64,000 bases of DNA from Ixodes scapularis (GCF_016920785.2 NW_024609839.1:4862196-4926195); one strand, 5' to 3'; positions 21,043 through 32,178 are shown, counted from the stretch's first letter. The notes: generated from the letters alone by a model not told the origin. Made by a program: numbers and translations.

Positions 21043-22120
21043 TTCGCATGGATCTATTGCGAGATACCAGAGCCGTATACGCGTGATACCAACGTTGCGT
21101 GGCAACAAAACTCCAAAACACGCCAGAGAACAACAAAAACCACGTGTGTTTCAGTTCACTTTACCCACGTGAGTACGACGCAGTGTTGCCAGACGGAGAA
21201 AAAAAAAGTCAGCAGATTGATCCCCAAAAAGTAAATTTGCACAAGAATCAGTAGATTTTACGAAATCTGTTTTTCGCCGTGTTGCTATTTCCATTAAACC
21301 ACACTTCGAAGAAATAGTAGAGTAACAAATAACGTGGTAATATAAACACACACACACAAAAAAAAAGATTAGTGAGTAATTCTTTATGGAGGATAAAATA
21401 AAATGGCACCGTGAATATTTTTTTTTTTTAGCATTGAGTAGTTTTGCGATTTCGAGGATTAATCTTTTTAAATTCAAGACTGAGCTACTGTTGGGATCAA
21501 CAGATGGGGGCGACAGTGCGACATCCACCTGTCGTTATTATTGAAACGAAACCAAAACAAGACGTTCCGGCAAGTGCGCTCGTACTTGTCCAAGGGAAGA
21601 AGTCCTCTGCGGGGTTAGCATCTTTCCTTACTTTGGCTGTGGAAGGTTTTTGACGCACCGCTGTCGGCGCGGAGCACTGTTGAGACTATGCGTCGTCTGC
21701 TACGGGCTTATTTCTTTTTCGCCTGACACAAAGTTTGCGTTCAAATGACCTTTCCTGTTTTTTTTTTTCCAGCTCGAAGTGGGTGACTCTTATTCCTGGT
21801 CGACGCGGAGATGGTTCGAAACCAGTGCGTTGTTTGGTGATACTGCCGGGACGCGCCTGGCTCAGACGGCGACCACAAACTTATTATTCTTTTTTTTTTT
21901 TTTTTTTTTTTTTTACATAGCGAATATTATATACTACCGGGGCACGGTCGCACGGTGTACGAGGTGTCCCGGAGTTTCATTTTTGTTTAGCCGTCAGCAT
22001 CCAATCCAATGCATCGGGCTCTTGGCGGTAACGGGCTCCGGCTGTTTCGTGCACAACATATTTAGTGTCGAGGGCTAATGTCTCTTACATTCTACGTTTG
22101 ACGTCGGATATATTCGTGAC
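21043..22120. promoter_or_regulatory. Shared divergent promoter interval
   Basis: This 1.08-kb interval separates the ATG of the BEN gene (minus) from the ATG of the transposase (plus) and must contain both 5' UTRs and promoters unless an upstream non-coding exon exists. It holds T-runs (21419-21429, 21889-21913) and a CA run near 21350. No TATA box at a convincing position was seen. Confidence 0.6.
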
Positions 22121-23837
22121 ATGGCTACTCCGGGACCAAGAATCAAACGACGGAAGCGATATCTAAATGCAGATGAGCCGTACGTCATACCGCTTTCAAC
22201 TTTACTTTACCAGGCGACTCATGGAGCTGGGTGCGTTAACACCGCTAAACCTTTGAACCGCGGCGAAGGTAGCTTGCCGACTGCAACCAGTTGTGGTGCC
22301 AATTTAGGCGCCTATGACCAAGGATTGGACGTCGGTTCTGCTGTCGGAGGGCTTCCGAGCCGTGATGAATGTTTGTCCGAAGGAAGAGAAGCAAACATGG
22401 AAATCAGCTCAACCGACGAAAATGACAATTCTTGGAATGTTGAACGCCTTGGTGACGAGGGGGCAGAACTGAAGTCAGTCGAATACTTCGCGGTACACGT
22501 TGACGACGATGTGTCAGGACCGGACTCAAGCGAAGACTTCGGGGAACACGTTGACGACGAGCTGTCGGGATCAGATCTGTCAAGCGAAGACCTATCGGAA
22601 CATGTTGACGACGAAGTGCGGGGACCGGAGTCAAGCGAAGAATTCGCGGAACACGTTGACGACGAGCTGTCGGGATCAGAGTCAAGCGAAGACCTATCGG
22701 AACATGTTGACGACGAAGTGCGGGGACCGGAGTTAAGCGAGGACCTAGTGGAACACGTTCACGACGAAGTGTCGGGACCGGAGTCAAGCGAATACCTATC
22801 AGAACACGTTGACGGCAGAGTGCGGGGACCGGAGTCAAGCGAGGACCTAGTGGTACACATGGACGGCGAAGTGTCGGAACCGGAGTCAAGCGAAGACCTA
22901 GCGGAACACGTTGACGACGAAGTGTTGGGACCAGGTTCAGTGGAAGAACTCCTGACTCTATGCTTTGAAGAGTTCGGGGAGCGCACATTGCCCCATTCGA
23001 CTACCACAAAAGCTGGTGCCATCGCGATGATTATGGCGTACGCAGTCTCCGAACGATCGACCTGGTCAGGACTAGACAAGTTGTTGAAATTAGTTAATGA
23101 CTTGTTCGGCTGCGCGGTTGTGCCACCAAGTGCTTACATGCTCCGGAAGCTGTGGGCCAAAAAAAAAGACAACTTAGTGAAGTATCACTACCTGTGTCCG
23201 AGCTGTGGTACAGTCCTTAAGGCTGGTCATACACTTGCAAGTTGCGATGTTTGTCAATTTGAGGAGAAGACTGAGAAGCTAAGGCAGGATGGCTCATTTT
23301 TTTTAATGCTTGACCTTCACCAACAACTCAAGCAGCTGATTGAAAAAACGAGTGTTGACCTTCATAATAGCTTGTTAAAGCTTGAATCCAGCAACTCTGA
23401 CGTCATCACGGACATTACAACGGGTGCGGCGTACAAGACCTTGCGCCAGAAGGTTGCATTACGCCAAAGTGACCTGACGTTAACCTTTAACACTGACGGA
23501 AGCCCTATTTTTAAATCTTCCAAAACGTCAGTGTGGCCTATACACTTCACCGTGAACGAACTGCCTCCATCTGTCCGCTTGCACCATCCAACTCTAGCTG
23601 CCCTCTGGTTTGGAAAATGCCACCCGGATATGTCGGCTTTCCTAACGAAGTTTGTTGATGAGGTCAACAACATGATCCCTGTGGCATGGACACATGGCGA
23701 TCGCAGTCATGCATCGAGAGCATTTGTGTTGTGCTGCAGCGTGCATGCCCCTGCCCGTGCTGCAGTACAGAACATGGTGTGTTTCAACGGCTTCTTCGGC
23801 TGTCCGTTCTGCCTCATGAAAGGCGAGCATAAGGAAG
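22121..23837 (+). CDS. Transposase exon 1
   Basis: Encodes residues 1-572 and is fully open from the first ATG. The donor is AAGGAAG/GTATGA. The first catalytic Asp is expected in FNTDGSPIFKSS (D459), a box conserved in animal TNP2-like proteins. The region around 530-570 has a Cys-rich end (CFNGFFGCPFCLMKGEHKEG) continuing into exon 2 as GCVRY, matching the family's C-x2-C zinc-like site before YxxP. Confidence 0.85.
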
Positions 23838-26800
23838 GTATGAGTTACTTATTTTACTAATAGTAATTACTTATATCAGTTCAGAAATGTATATATGATC
23901 ACATCTCCATTGTTGAGTTCAATGTAGCACACTGCTTTCATTTGCAGGATGTGTACGTTATGTCGCTGATGAGGCACCAGCTCCAAGGACATCGGAGCTC
24001 CTTGCTCGAGATATGGTGCTGGCGCAGAGACTGGGGGACCCTGTGAATGGCGTCAAGGGTCCATCTGCACTCATGAACCTTAAAGGTAGCTTTTGTATGC
24101 GGAATGTGTTGTGTCGAAACCAACTTGGTATAATTTTTCCCTAGGCTTTGACCTGGTTGAGGGAATGAGTGCCGAGTATATGCACTGCGTTCTCCAAGGG
24201 GTAGTGTGGCAGTTCACGGAGCTGCTTTTTTCATCTTCCAGCTCACGGCAGCCCTACTACATGGGTAACTACTGACAGTTTTTTTATGTCTGGCCATGCA
24301 TGAAAAAAAGCCCTAAATCTTATTCAGTTGCTGTTTCCCAACTACAGCCTAAATGCAGGTCTGGTGTCGCAAGGTTCTTGCCGTAATCATTTATTGCGCT
24401 CTGCATCCACACAACGCAACACTGCTAGCACGAGGAAACAATCACCTGTTTTTCCTGTGTTTAATCGCTGTAATCAAAACTGGTGGATGATTAAGAGTGT
24501 TCTCTTGGGACTCTAGCCTGAGTGGTAAAATTTCGTTCATGTCGATGCATTGTTTTAGCAAATGTGAAAAAGCACCGATGCCGTCTTTGCTCTTGCAGAG
24601 TGTACGTAAAGTAAATAAGTAAAGTAAAGTAAGTGTAAATAAAGATGTCGTAAACCTGACGTAGATTCAAACTTAACTTTGCAACTTTCGAACATTGCTG
24701 ACATTCGATTTAGAAAAGTGTGCAATCTTTGAACACGGCCAAAGTTAGAACTGGCCAACTTAGAAGCTTTGAAGGTTTCTGTAAACTCGAGTTTGAATGT
24801 TTTGATTCCGTTTATGAATAAAGTTTGCAACATCTGTATAGTTTCATTTTTTTTAATTTAAGATAAATAGATTTGAAGTTTCTTTCAGGTCCAGGTTTGT
24901 GAGGTTCGGAGTCTTCGAATATCAGAGATATCCAGGTTTTACAGTTTTGAAAATCATATGTTTGTTTTGTTTGTTTCCTAGACCCAATCTTGATACACAA
25001 CAGTATTGTGTTTCATTTTGAAGTTGACACATGAGCTATGTCAAGATTCCAGGCGAGGCCACAAAGCGTAAAAAGCTACCACTGCATATTTACAGTAAAT
25101 GTAAAGAACTTAAAATCTTCATGAGAAATATTTCAAGGCAGGCATAGCACAATCAACACAATCAAAAGTAAACGTCCCGAAAGCATTCCACTGAAGCCAA
25201 CAGCCCCGTTTCAAATGAAACTTTTTGTTGATGAAAAGTAGCTCATGGCATGTTTACAGTGAAAACAGAGAACCCATTCGATGTAACCCGAGGTGGAGGC
25301 CAATACCTGCGGTAACAAATACTATGCAAGCAAAATCGCCTCGACTCACTCGGCTGACTCAGCCACTGCGCATGTGACATTGCACGAAACGGTGGAAACG
25401 AGCGAAGACATGAAGCAACTGCCTTTCCAGTTTTAACAGTTATTATGCAAAATAGTTCCACCACGGATTGGCTTGTTTACTTCTTTAACAGGGAGGCCTG
25501 GGAGAGGCTTTGTTACAACTATCAATTACCAATGCATGGTTGTTGGTAATCTGCAGCAGTTGTTAAGGTGGCCATGCAATCATACTTGAGGCTGTAGTTT
25601 GTTTTGCAGTTTCTATCTCTGTGGTGGTCTGGGCATCCCGGGGGAAGGAGAGAATTACAAAATATTGCAGCATATTGGAATCGGACAACGTGTGGCGCTG
25701 AATGCGTGCAGCCAGTGACGTTAGTAAGAAACCTTGCCGTAGGCCAGACCCATTAGAACTTTTTTGAAGTCAAAATAAATATTATAATTGGGCGAGCTGT
25801 TAAATTTTTTTATAAAAGTAGATTTTCTCGAGTATCAGAGATACACAATAAATATTAAAAGTTTAAAAAGTATGTGAACACACGACGAAAAACGGCACCT
25901 CATTGAAACGCAGTAGTGGAAAAGGCAGCACAGGCACACAAGCGGTTTAGCAGACAATGCACCTAACCACATTTTTTGTCCCTTTGCTCCTACATTGGCC
26001 TGTTGCATGCTTGAACAAGAGGAGGTCTTCTTTTTGTTTTTGTAACTTCAGTTTGGCTGTTTATAGTGTGTATTCGCTACTCAATTGTTTTTTTCTTTTA
26101 TTCATGGCGAAAACAGCTAAAAAAAACAACAACCGCATCTCAACGTGGTGAATGATGTTGATTGGGGCGAAGCTCTGGTGGTGCTTGTCTGCATAGACGC
26201 TGAGCCGCAGCATGCCGAGCCTTTCATTCGTTTTCAGCCATGTCGGGCTGCAGTCAAATGCTCAAATGCGTATATAACCACGTTTCATACCACACATTCT
26301 CTTTCTGACATGGATGAAAACGAAGGAAAGGCTTGGCATGCTGCGGCTCATTGTCTACGCACACAAGCACCGCCAGAGCTGCCCCAATCAACATCATTCA
26401 CCACGTGGAGATCAGTTTGTTTTTTTCCCTACACGAGCACGGGAGCACGTGCTCACGTGCTCGTGACCCGACGGTGGACGGACATACGGACATGGCTAGC
26501 CCCTCAGGAGCTTCGCCCCTAAAACGAAAACGACGACAAGGAACAAACACGACAGGACGAAGCTTTTGTGTTTGTTCCTTTTCATTGTCTTCATTTTTGA
26601 GCTGTCTTCATCATGAATAACGTATACCAACTTACCCAAATCACTACCTTAGTACATTTACGTTGTTTTTTTGTATGAACATCACTGTTTAATAAATGTT
26701 CCAATAATTTAAGAATTTTCATGTGGTTTGCAGGTGCACGGGGGTCTGTTGTCAAGGTCAATGCACGCCTCCAAAGCATCAAGCCTCCGCACTGTATCAC

Positions 26801-29800
26801 AAGGCTACCTCGTTCGATTGAGGAGCGCAGTTTCTGGAAGGCCTCCGAGTGGATGCAATGGCTCCTTTTTTATGCCCTTCCATGCTTGCTGGACCTCCTT
26901 CCCCAACTCTACTGGAGGCACCTGTGCAAGTTCTCTGAGGCTATCCATATCTTGCTCCGTGATAGTCTACGCTTGAGGAAATCAAGCGTGCAGGTGAGCG
27001 ACAAATCATTATGGTGTCACATTGTCATATAAAAAGTTGCCACACTTTTGTCGATAGCTGGCATTTGGGACAAATAGAAAATGGTTGTTAAAAGATTGAA
27101 GTGAGGGTGCATATTGAAAACTTAAATATGATGGCTAAGTATACATGGCATCATATGGTGATAGCACAGTGAGGCAAATTATAGGACCTGAGGTCCCATA
27201 ATTGTGCAGCTATGTGCAGCGCAGCTGAAAAAGCTGGGGACGTAGAAAAGTGAACAGATTCTGCTCACAATGTCTTTTCTTGATTCGAGGTTTGTTCCGA
27301 GCTCACTGCAATCATAAACAAAAAATACATCTAGCACAGAAAATTGGCACACAACATGATTTCGTAAAAGCAAAATTAAAGAGTGCAATTCTAACAGTTT
27401 TTTGATTTCTCGGTAATTTAGTCAGGTCATCAACAGAAACGTAAAAGGGAAATAAGATACCATACGGTAACTTCCATAGGCAACATAATATTCTTCAGAT
27501 GGACTACAAGTCTATAAATGCATGGTAAAGTTATGTGATTGAAATTGCCAACTCCGACATTAGGAACTAGCCTCTCATCTATAAGTCATTTGTCAAATCA
27601 ACATGAACTTTGAAGCACTTGTTAGCCATCAGTAAGCTATCTTTTATCTTATGCTGTCACTTTTATGAGCTCATATTAAGTTTGTAATTTAACGTGTGCG
27701 TCCACAGGCCATCGAAGTGCTTTGTTGTCGTCGGTTCTGACAGGTATGAGCAAGCATGATGAGCCCACACTCTATGTACAACTTCCCCGGGCTTTTCTTG
27801 TAGGACAACTGTGCTGTGTCACTGTTTCGTTGATAGCGGTAAGTGTACAGTACAGACGTGTAGCTACTCATAGGTCACCATACCGGTATCTCGCCGTCGA
27901 GTTACTGCCTCCTTTCCAGCATGCTTGTGCTGTCGGCGTAGTGGCTGTATTGGAAGGCTCTCGACAAAAAAAAATGCACCTCGACTGTACAAACGAACAT
28001 CATTCCTAATCTCTTTCTCACCGACAAGAGAGCCTTGGTGACTACCCTTCACACTGCGTCCATTCGTAGTCAAATGTAACTGGAGCGCATGACTGTTTTG
28101 CTTCATGGAGCTGGGGACTGGTTGCAGCCAGCAAACACAATTTGCCTCATGCCAATTGGCTCATCCCAGTGCATGGGAGAAGTGTGGTGGCTTCTCGGAT
28201 GTGATGCTGGCCAAAACAAAACATAAAATGCTTGGACACATAAAAAAAGGAAAAAAAACATTCCGACCTTCTTTTTATGTCCATGGTATCTAATGTGCAC
28301 CCGAGCCTGGAGACCACCTCACTCCCCTTGCACGCTTGATGTTTGGAGCTGCGTGAGCGATTAGCTGCACTGGCTGCTACCAGGGTAGCGCTTCGTGGAG
28401 GAAAGCGCAGAGCTGCACATTTTACTTAATTTGGGGCGTGTTAAGTCGGAGCTCCGGAGCGCAAGAGTTTGGGTCAGGGCACGGGATGCTTCTTCGCCCT
28501 CCATGACGTCACTTCCATACAACATGGCCGTGCCGCTATGAAAGCTGTAAAGTCGAGAGAATGGTCGGATGGCTGTTCTTTTTCATTTGAAGAATGCTAT
28601 GCTCAGCCAGTACAGACGATTCGAGTGGCAAGCCGAAACATCGACTAGCATTCTGGAAAAAAGGTTTTTTGTGTGTGTTGCCTGGGAACGAGTTGCATCC
28701 AATGTAGTACCGACGGCGGCAGTGTGCCGACAGAAAAGTCGAGACGCTGGGGCGGTCGAACCGCTGGCTATCTGGAGTTTAAAATTGCTTAGCCCAGCGA
28801 GTAATGACAATACGAGTGGCAAGCCGAAACATCAGTTAGCGTTTCGAAAAGGATTCTTCACGAGTCTCGTTTGAAAATGATTTAATGTGCAGTGTATTCA
28901 ACAACGGTATTCTGATCAACAGGCATCGCTGCTCCCACGCTGCCAAATCGAACTTCTTCGACAAGTTTGACAGCTTCATCAGTAATCTAGCCGGATAAAA
29001 AAGAGCTTACTTTTTTTAATGTAGGTGGCACGGGCATTAATAAATCGGTGACGTCATTTTTTGCCTTTGTCAGTTAGGCTCCAAACTTTTCAGGAGTTAA
29101 AATGTGTATACACTTCTAGTGTCACTGTGTCTTTCAGTTTAATTGTCTGCCGTTGCATGCAGCAATCCAGCTATTGGGCTACATTAAATTATTTTATTTT
29201 CAGAATCATAGCAGCTTCTGCCACGTGTATGCACCACTGCATTGCACTCATAACAAAATGTTCATGACCGTACGACCAGAAGTCTCACTCGTCAATTCTT
29301 TTAGTGTGTCACCAGTGTCACGCTCTCGGTCGCTATGCTCCATTTAGCTACTGCACTCGGAGGATGAAACTCTGAGCGTTGGAGTAAGAGTGAAGAAGTA
29401 CTGACTTAACATGCCCTTTGATTATGACTGTGCATGCTAAAAGCATGTACAGTCTCCGTCGATATGAAAGACCCACTGGGAGTGCGTGGCCGAGGCGGTG
29501 GCTTGGGGGGCGCTGCGAGCGCTCCGGGCAGTTCCATTCTGCTTCGAGGGGAGGACGCTCACTCGGGACTTGGCACAAACTGATAAGCGCGTCTCGCTTT
29601 ATCTGAGCCCGAGTGAGCGTCCTCCCCTCGAAGCAGAACGGAATAGCGCGGAGCGCTCGCAGCGCCCCCGCCAGCCACCGCCTCGGCCACGCGCTCCCAG
29701 TGGGTCTTTCATATTGCCGGAGAGTGTACACTGTGGCAAGTCTAATGGTCGATGCTTAAATGCCATTAACTTGGAACAGTAACTGCATTTTTTTACTGTA

Positions 29801-30773
29801 GTGGAGCCAATTGGTTCATGTTATATGTCAAATATACTATTTCCTTATGCATTCTCAATGTTTCCTTATTATCAAATGAGGAGGTTGGCAATTTGAAAAA
29901 GGTAACTGGATTCACTAAGTATAGTTGGTTCTAGCTAAGCTATATATACAGAAGCACTGTATCACTTTAATTTTTTCTTTTGTAGAAGAACTTCTCCACA
30001 TGTTCGTGGGTCGTGTGGAAGCCCTCTACGGAGTGACTGCCATGACCTTTAACGTGCACCTTCTTGTTCATCTTGCGAACTCTGTCCGTCACCTGGGGCC
30101 ACTCTGGGCCCACTCAGCCTTCGTCTTCGAGGGTGGGAATGGAAAACTTGTGAATCTTGTGTCAGCAGCCAAGGGACTTCCTCAACAAGTTGTAGAACGT
30201 GTGGTGATGATGCAGGAATTGGAGCTTTTGCTTTCCACTCACAAACTGCCGGCAAGGGAGGAGCAGATCTGCCGAGGCTTCCTCGGTTACATGCCGATTC
30301 AAAACGCTTGCCGGGTGAATGAAACGACGACACTTGGCTGTGGGCAACCCGCCATTATGAGCAGTGAGGACAAGTTTGCTCTCCAGCAGCACTTTGGAGT
30401 AACTGTAAGCAGTGCTACGGAGTACCAGAGATGCGTCATAAAAAATCAAGTGTACCATAGCACTTCCTGCACAAGAGCCACCCAAAGTGACACCACTTTT
30501 GTCTCCACGCATGATGGACATTACTTTAAGATTTTGAAAATTGTGGAAGTAGTTTTGGCAACTGGTTCTTGCTGCGTCCTCCTTTGCAAGAAAGTGGTTC
30601 TGAGGGAATTGCAACAGCTTCCAGAGCACATCAAGGAGTGCTTTCTCTCAGAAAGAAGCACTGTTTGCTGTGTGGAGCCCTGCAATGTCAAAAGCAGCTG
30701 TGTTTACATTGAATTCATATCGGATAGCAAGTCCTTCATCTGTGACCTCCCAAATGTTATAGAGCGCGATTAG
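22121..30773 (+). CDS. TNP2-type (EnSpm/CACTA-like) transposase, one frameshift
   Basis: Five exons, 22121-23837, 23948-24085, 24145-24264, 26734-26993 and 29986-30773, have canonical GT-AG sites and phase-1 junctions. Together they would encode about 1,007 aa. In order: a basic N-terminus (RIKRRKRYLNADEPYVIP), nine acidic 17-residue repeats (125 to about 277), a conserved segment with TTTKAGAIAMIMAYAVS, a CxxC-x12-CxxC zinc motif (C359, C362, C375, C378), the NTDG catalytic-aspartate box (D459), VNELPPSVR, an EYMHCVLQGV box in exon 3, RLPRSIEERSFWKASEW in exon 4, and NVHLLVHLANSVRHLGPLW in exon 5. The exon 4 end is out of frame: one base is missing after 26966. As written, translation would stop at 30034-30036. 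It diverges from the BEN gene and lies between the element's TIRs. Confidence 0.88.
22493..22955 (+). repeat. Nine 51-bp coding repeats (acidic 17-aa units)
   Basis: The consensus unit is EHVDDEVSGPESSEDLS with alternation between GPESSEDL and SGSESSEDL types, so pairs of units are also repeated. All units stay in frame. The opposite-strand frame that spans this stretch is a shadow. The domain is strongly negative and probably disordered. Confidence 0.85.
24145..24264 (+). CDS. Transposase exon 3 with EYMH box
   Basis: Encodes GFDLVEGMSAEYMHCVLQGV, the position where plant TNP2 transposases have a D-x-MH motif taken as the second catalytic acidic residue. Here the acidic residue is Glu. I could not check whether Glu is normal for the animal branch or a loss. 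The acceptor (TTTTTCCCTAG) and donor (ATGG/GTAACT) are good. Confidence 0.75.
26160..26518. mobile_element. Short MITE with GGGGCGAAGCTC ends
   Basis: GGGGCGAAGCTC near 26163 is mirrored by GGAGCTTCGCCCC near 26506. No coding content. Ends of this kind are, to my knowledge, common in hard-tick genomes, which supports the organism assignment. Confidence 0.5.
26525..26597. repeat. Foldback hairpin H2
   Basis: GACGACAAGGAACAAACAC pairs with GTGTTTGTTCCTTTTCATTG... across a core with CGACAGGACG. It lies directly after the right end of the 26160-26518 MITE. Confidence 0.65.
26734..26993 (+). pseudogene. Transposase exon 4 carrying a one-base deletion
   Basis: The exon is open and family-like from GARGSVVKVNARLQSIKPPH to EAIHILLRDS. 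After GATAGT (26961-26966) the family pattern continues in the +1 frame (TLEEIKRA), not in the original one (LRLRKSSVQ). With one extra base there, the exon would end in phase 1 and join exon 5 as A-E-E-L-L. The donor CAG/GTGAGC is intact. Confidence 0.75.
26994..29445. other. Transposase intron 4, mostly unassigned
   Basis: A 36-nt segment with good splice sites (27708-27743) is discussed under rejected items. Two diverged copies of GAGTGGCAAGCCGAAACATC occur about 190 bases apart (28623 and 28813). No other structure is supported. Confidence 0.4.
29446..29730. mobile_element. Foldback MITE, about 130-bp arms
   Basis: The left arm (TGTACAGTCTCCGTCGATAT...) and right arm (ending ATATTGCCGGAGAGTGTACA) are inverted repeats that include ATGAAAGACCCACTGGGAG, GTGGCCGAGGCGGTGGC and CTTCGAGGGGAGGACGCTCA. 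The loop is under 30 bases. It is G+C-rich and lies in the last transposase intron. Confidence 0.8.
29986..30773 (+). CDS. Transposase last exon
   Basis: The acceptor TTTTTTCTTTTGTAG opens in phase 1. It encodes 262 residues including ALYGVTAMTFNVHLLVHLAN and FVFEGGNGKLVNLVSAAKG, the conserved C-terminal part of TNP2-like transposases, then a Cys-rich tail ending NVIERD. All codons are open and the stop is TAG. Confidence 0.85.
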
Positions 30774-31704
30774 TTGGGTTCTAAACACTCGTTCATTTAA
30801 ATTTGGCTAGCGAACCCCTTTGAGTGCTGCGCCTGAGTCACACTCTTATGTTCAGTCCTTGTACCCGTGATATATGCTTTGTTTTGTTTTGCTGTGTGTC
30901 AATGAGGACAGGTTGATACTGTATATTTTGATCTTTCAAAGTCCTTTTGATGTGGTTGATTGTCAATTTCACATAAATTGAATTTTTATGGTATGTGCGC
31001 CCCACTTAGGACTTTCTTTGATTTGTCCTTAGACAGATGTGTGTTCTTTGACTGCACTTCCGACCTTATGTTTCAATTTCGGATGCGCCGCAGAGGCCCA
31101 TGCATAGTCCAATTCTCCATCAGTGTTTTCATAATCACCTAAGTTTAATTGTGTTCAAATGAAAAACTGTTTTGGCAGATCACACTCTTGCGGAACTGTG
31201 AAATGCTTATGGACGTGAAATCAGTATGCGACATGGTGTTGTAGTAAGCTGATGCGCAATTTTTCTGACTTTTTTGTTAATTCATCTGAACTTGTCCCTT
31301 GACCCACATAAAGCGTGCTGCAGTTATTGACGTTTTTATCTGAAGTTTGTAGAATTTAAACTGGTTTGACCTATTTCTGGGAAGAAAATATTAAAAGAAT
31401 CATAAGAATAAGAATGCTGGCTCTTACTTTTTTGGATTGATGAAGTGTTCTCTAGCTAAATAAATAAAGCTGACCTTTCGTGTGGGCATTAATATGCCAT
31501 GAATTCAGTTGCAAATAAGTTAGTAGTTTGTAGTACCATGTCTCCCTGTGACAATCGTGAGATGGTAGAACATATATGACAAATAAATAGCTTCAACACT
31601 GTTAACAGAACCGTTTGTTGCAATTTTAGTTTGCACAGTGAAGGTTACGAATGACTGCGCTATCCAATTCGCACACCTCTACAAATAAAGTGAAAAAGAG
31701 GGGT
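30774..31704 (+). terminator. Transposase 3' UTR with poly(A) signals
   Basis: AATAAA hexamers lie at 31459-31464 and 31463-31468, and another near 31583. Transcript ends here would stop just before the right subterminal array. No other feature was seen. Confidence 0.5.
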
Positions 31705-32157
31705 CAATCTGGTAACCAGTTAGGCCAATCTGGTGACCAGTTTGGTCAATCTGGTGACCAGTTTGGTAAATCTGGTTACCAGTTTGGTCAATCTGGTTAC
31801 CAGTTCGGCCAGTCTGGTGACCAGTTTGGTCAATCTGGTTACCAGTTGAACCAGTTCGGCCAGTCTGGGGACCAGTTTGGCCAATATGGTGACCAGTTTG
31901 GCCAATCTGGTGACCAGTTTGGCCAATCTGGTGACCAGTTTGGTCAATCTGGTTACCAGTTCAGCCAGTCTGGTGACCAGTCAGGTCAATCTGGTGACCA
32001 GTTAGAAGGCAATCTGGTGACCAGTTAGATCAATATGGTTACCAGTTAGACCAGTCTGACTACCAGTTCCACCAGTTTGATTTCCAGTTAGACCAGTCTG
32101 ACCAGTCCAAATACCAGTTTGACCAGTTTAAATACCAGTATGACCAGTTAGATTTTC
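31705..32157. repeat. Right subterminal minisatellite of the transposon
   Basis: About twenty imperfect copies of a 21-bp unit around GGTCAATCTGGTGACCAGTT occur, becoming irregular GACCAGTT repeats toward the TIR. In reverse complement it shares the AACTGGTCA core with the left array, but unit length and spacing differ, so the two arrays expanded separately. The Gln/Gly/Ser-rich open frame across it is a by-product. Confidence 0.85.
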
Positions 32158-32178
32158 AAACTGGTCTTTCCAATAGGG
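32158..32178 (-). repeat. Right terminal inverted repeat
   Basis: This is the exact reverse complement of 5212-5232, ending TTTCCAATAGGG and followed by CA. The outermost CCAATAGG resembles the CCAATTGG palindrome bound by the Drosophila BEN protein Insensitive. The resemblance is seen; a binding role is only a suggestion. Confidence 0.9.

Larger units (their letters stand above)
24265..26733. other. Transposase intron 3 with a MITE and a hairpin
   Basis: Mostly unassigned A+T-rich sequence. A short GTAAAGTAAATAAGTAAAGT run lies near 24605. Near its 3' end are the MITE at 26160-26518 and hairpin H2. Confidence 0.5.
5212..32178. mobile_element. 27-kb two-gene EnSpm/CACTA-like DNA transposon
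   Basis: The unit is bounded by exact 21-bp inverted termini beginning CCCTATTGGAAAGACCAG, at 5212-5232 and in reverse complement at 32158-32178, with CA immediately outside both ends (5210-5211 and 32179-32180), consistent with a 2-bp target duplication. Subterminal arrays of ACTGGTC/GACCAGT lie inside both ends, as in CACTA-type elements. The interior holds a TNP2-type transposase on the plus strand and a BEN-domain gene on the minus strand. The BEN stop codon is 322 bp inside the left end and the transposase stop 1.4 kb inside the right end. Several younger elements are nested in introns. The link between TIRs, arrays and genes is seen in the sequence; mobility as one unit is inferred. Confidence 0.85.

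Noticed and set aside
22404..22988. 194-codon Arg/Pro/Leu-rich minus-strand frame
   Set aside because: Shadow of the acidic coding repeats in transposase exon 1.
27708..27743. A 36-nt segment with good acceptor and donor in the last transposase intron, considered as a missing microexon
   Set aside because: Its length is a multiple of three, so it cannot correct the exon 4 to exon 5 phase, and its phase-0 frame contains TGA. A one-base loss in exon 4 explains the mismatch and restores the family pattern.
31651..32028. Open frame of QFGQSGDQ repeats resembling a prion-like protein
   Set aside because: It is the translation of the right subterminal minisatellite; similar frames open on both strands because the unit is 21 bp.
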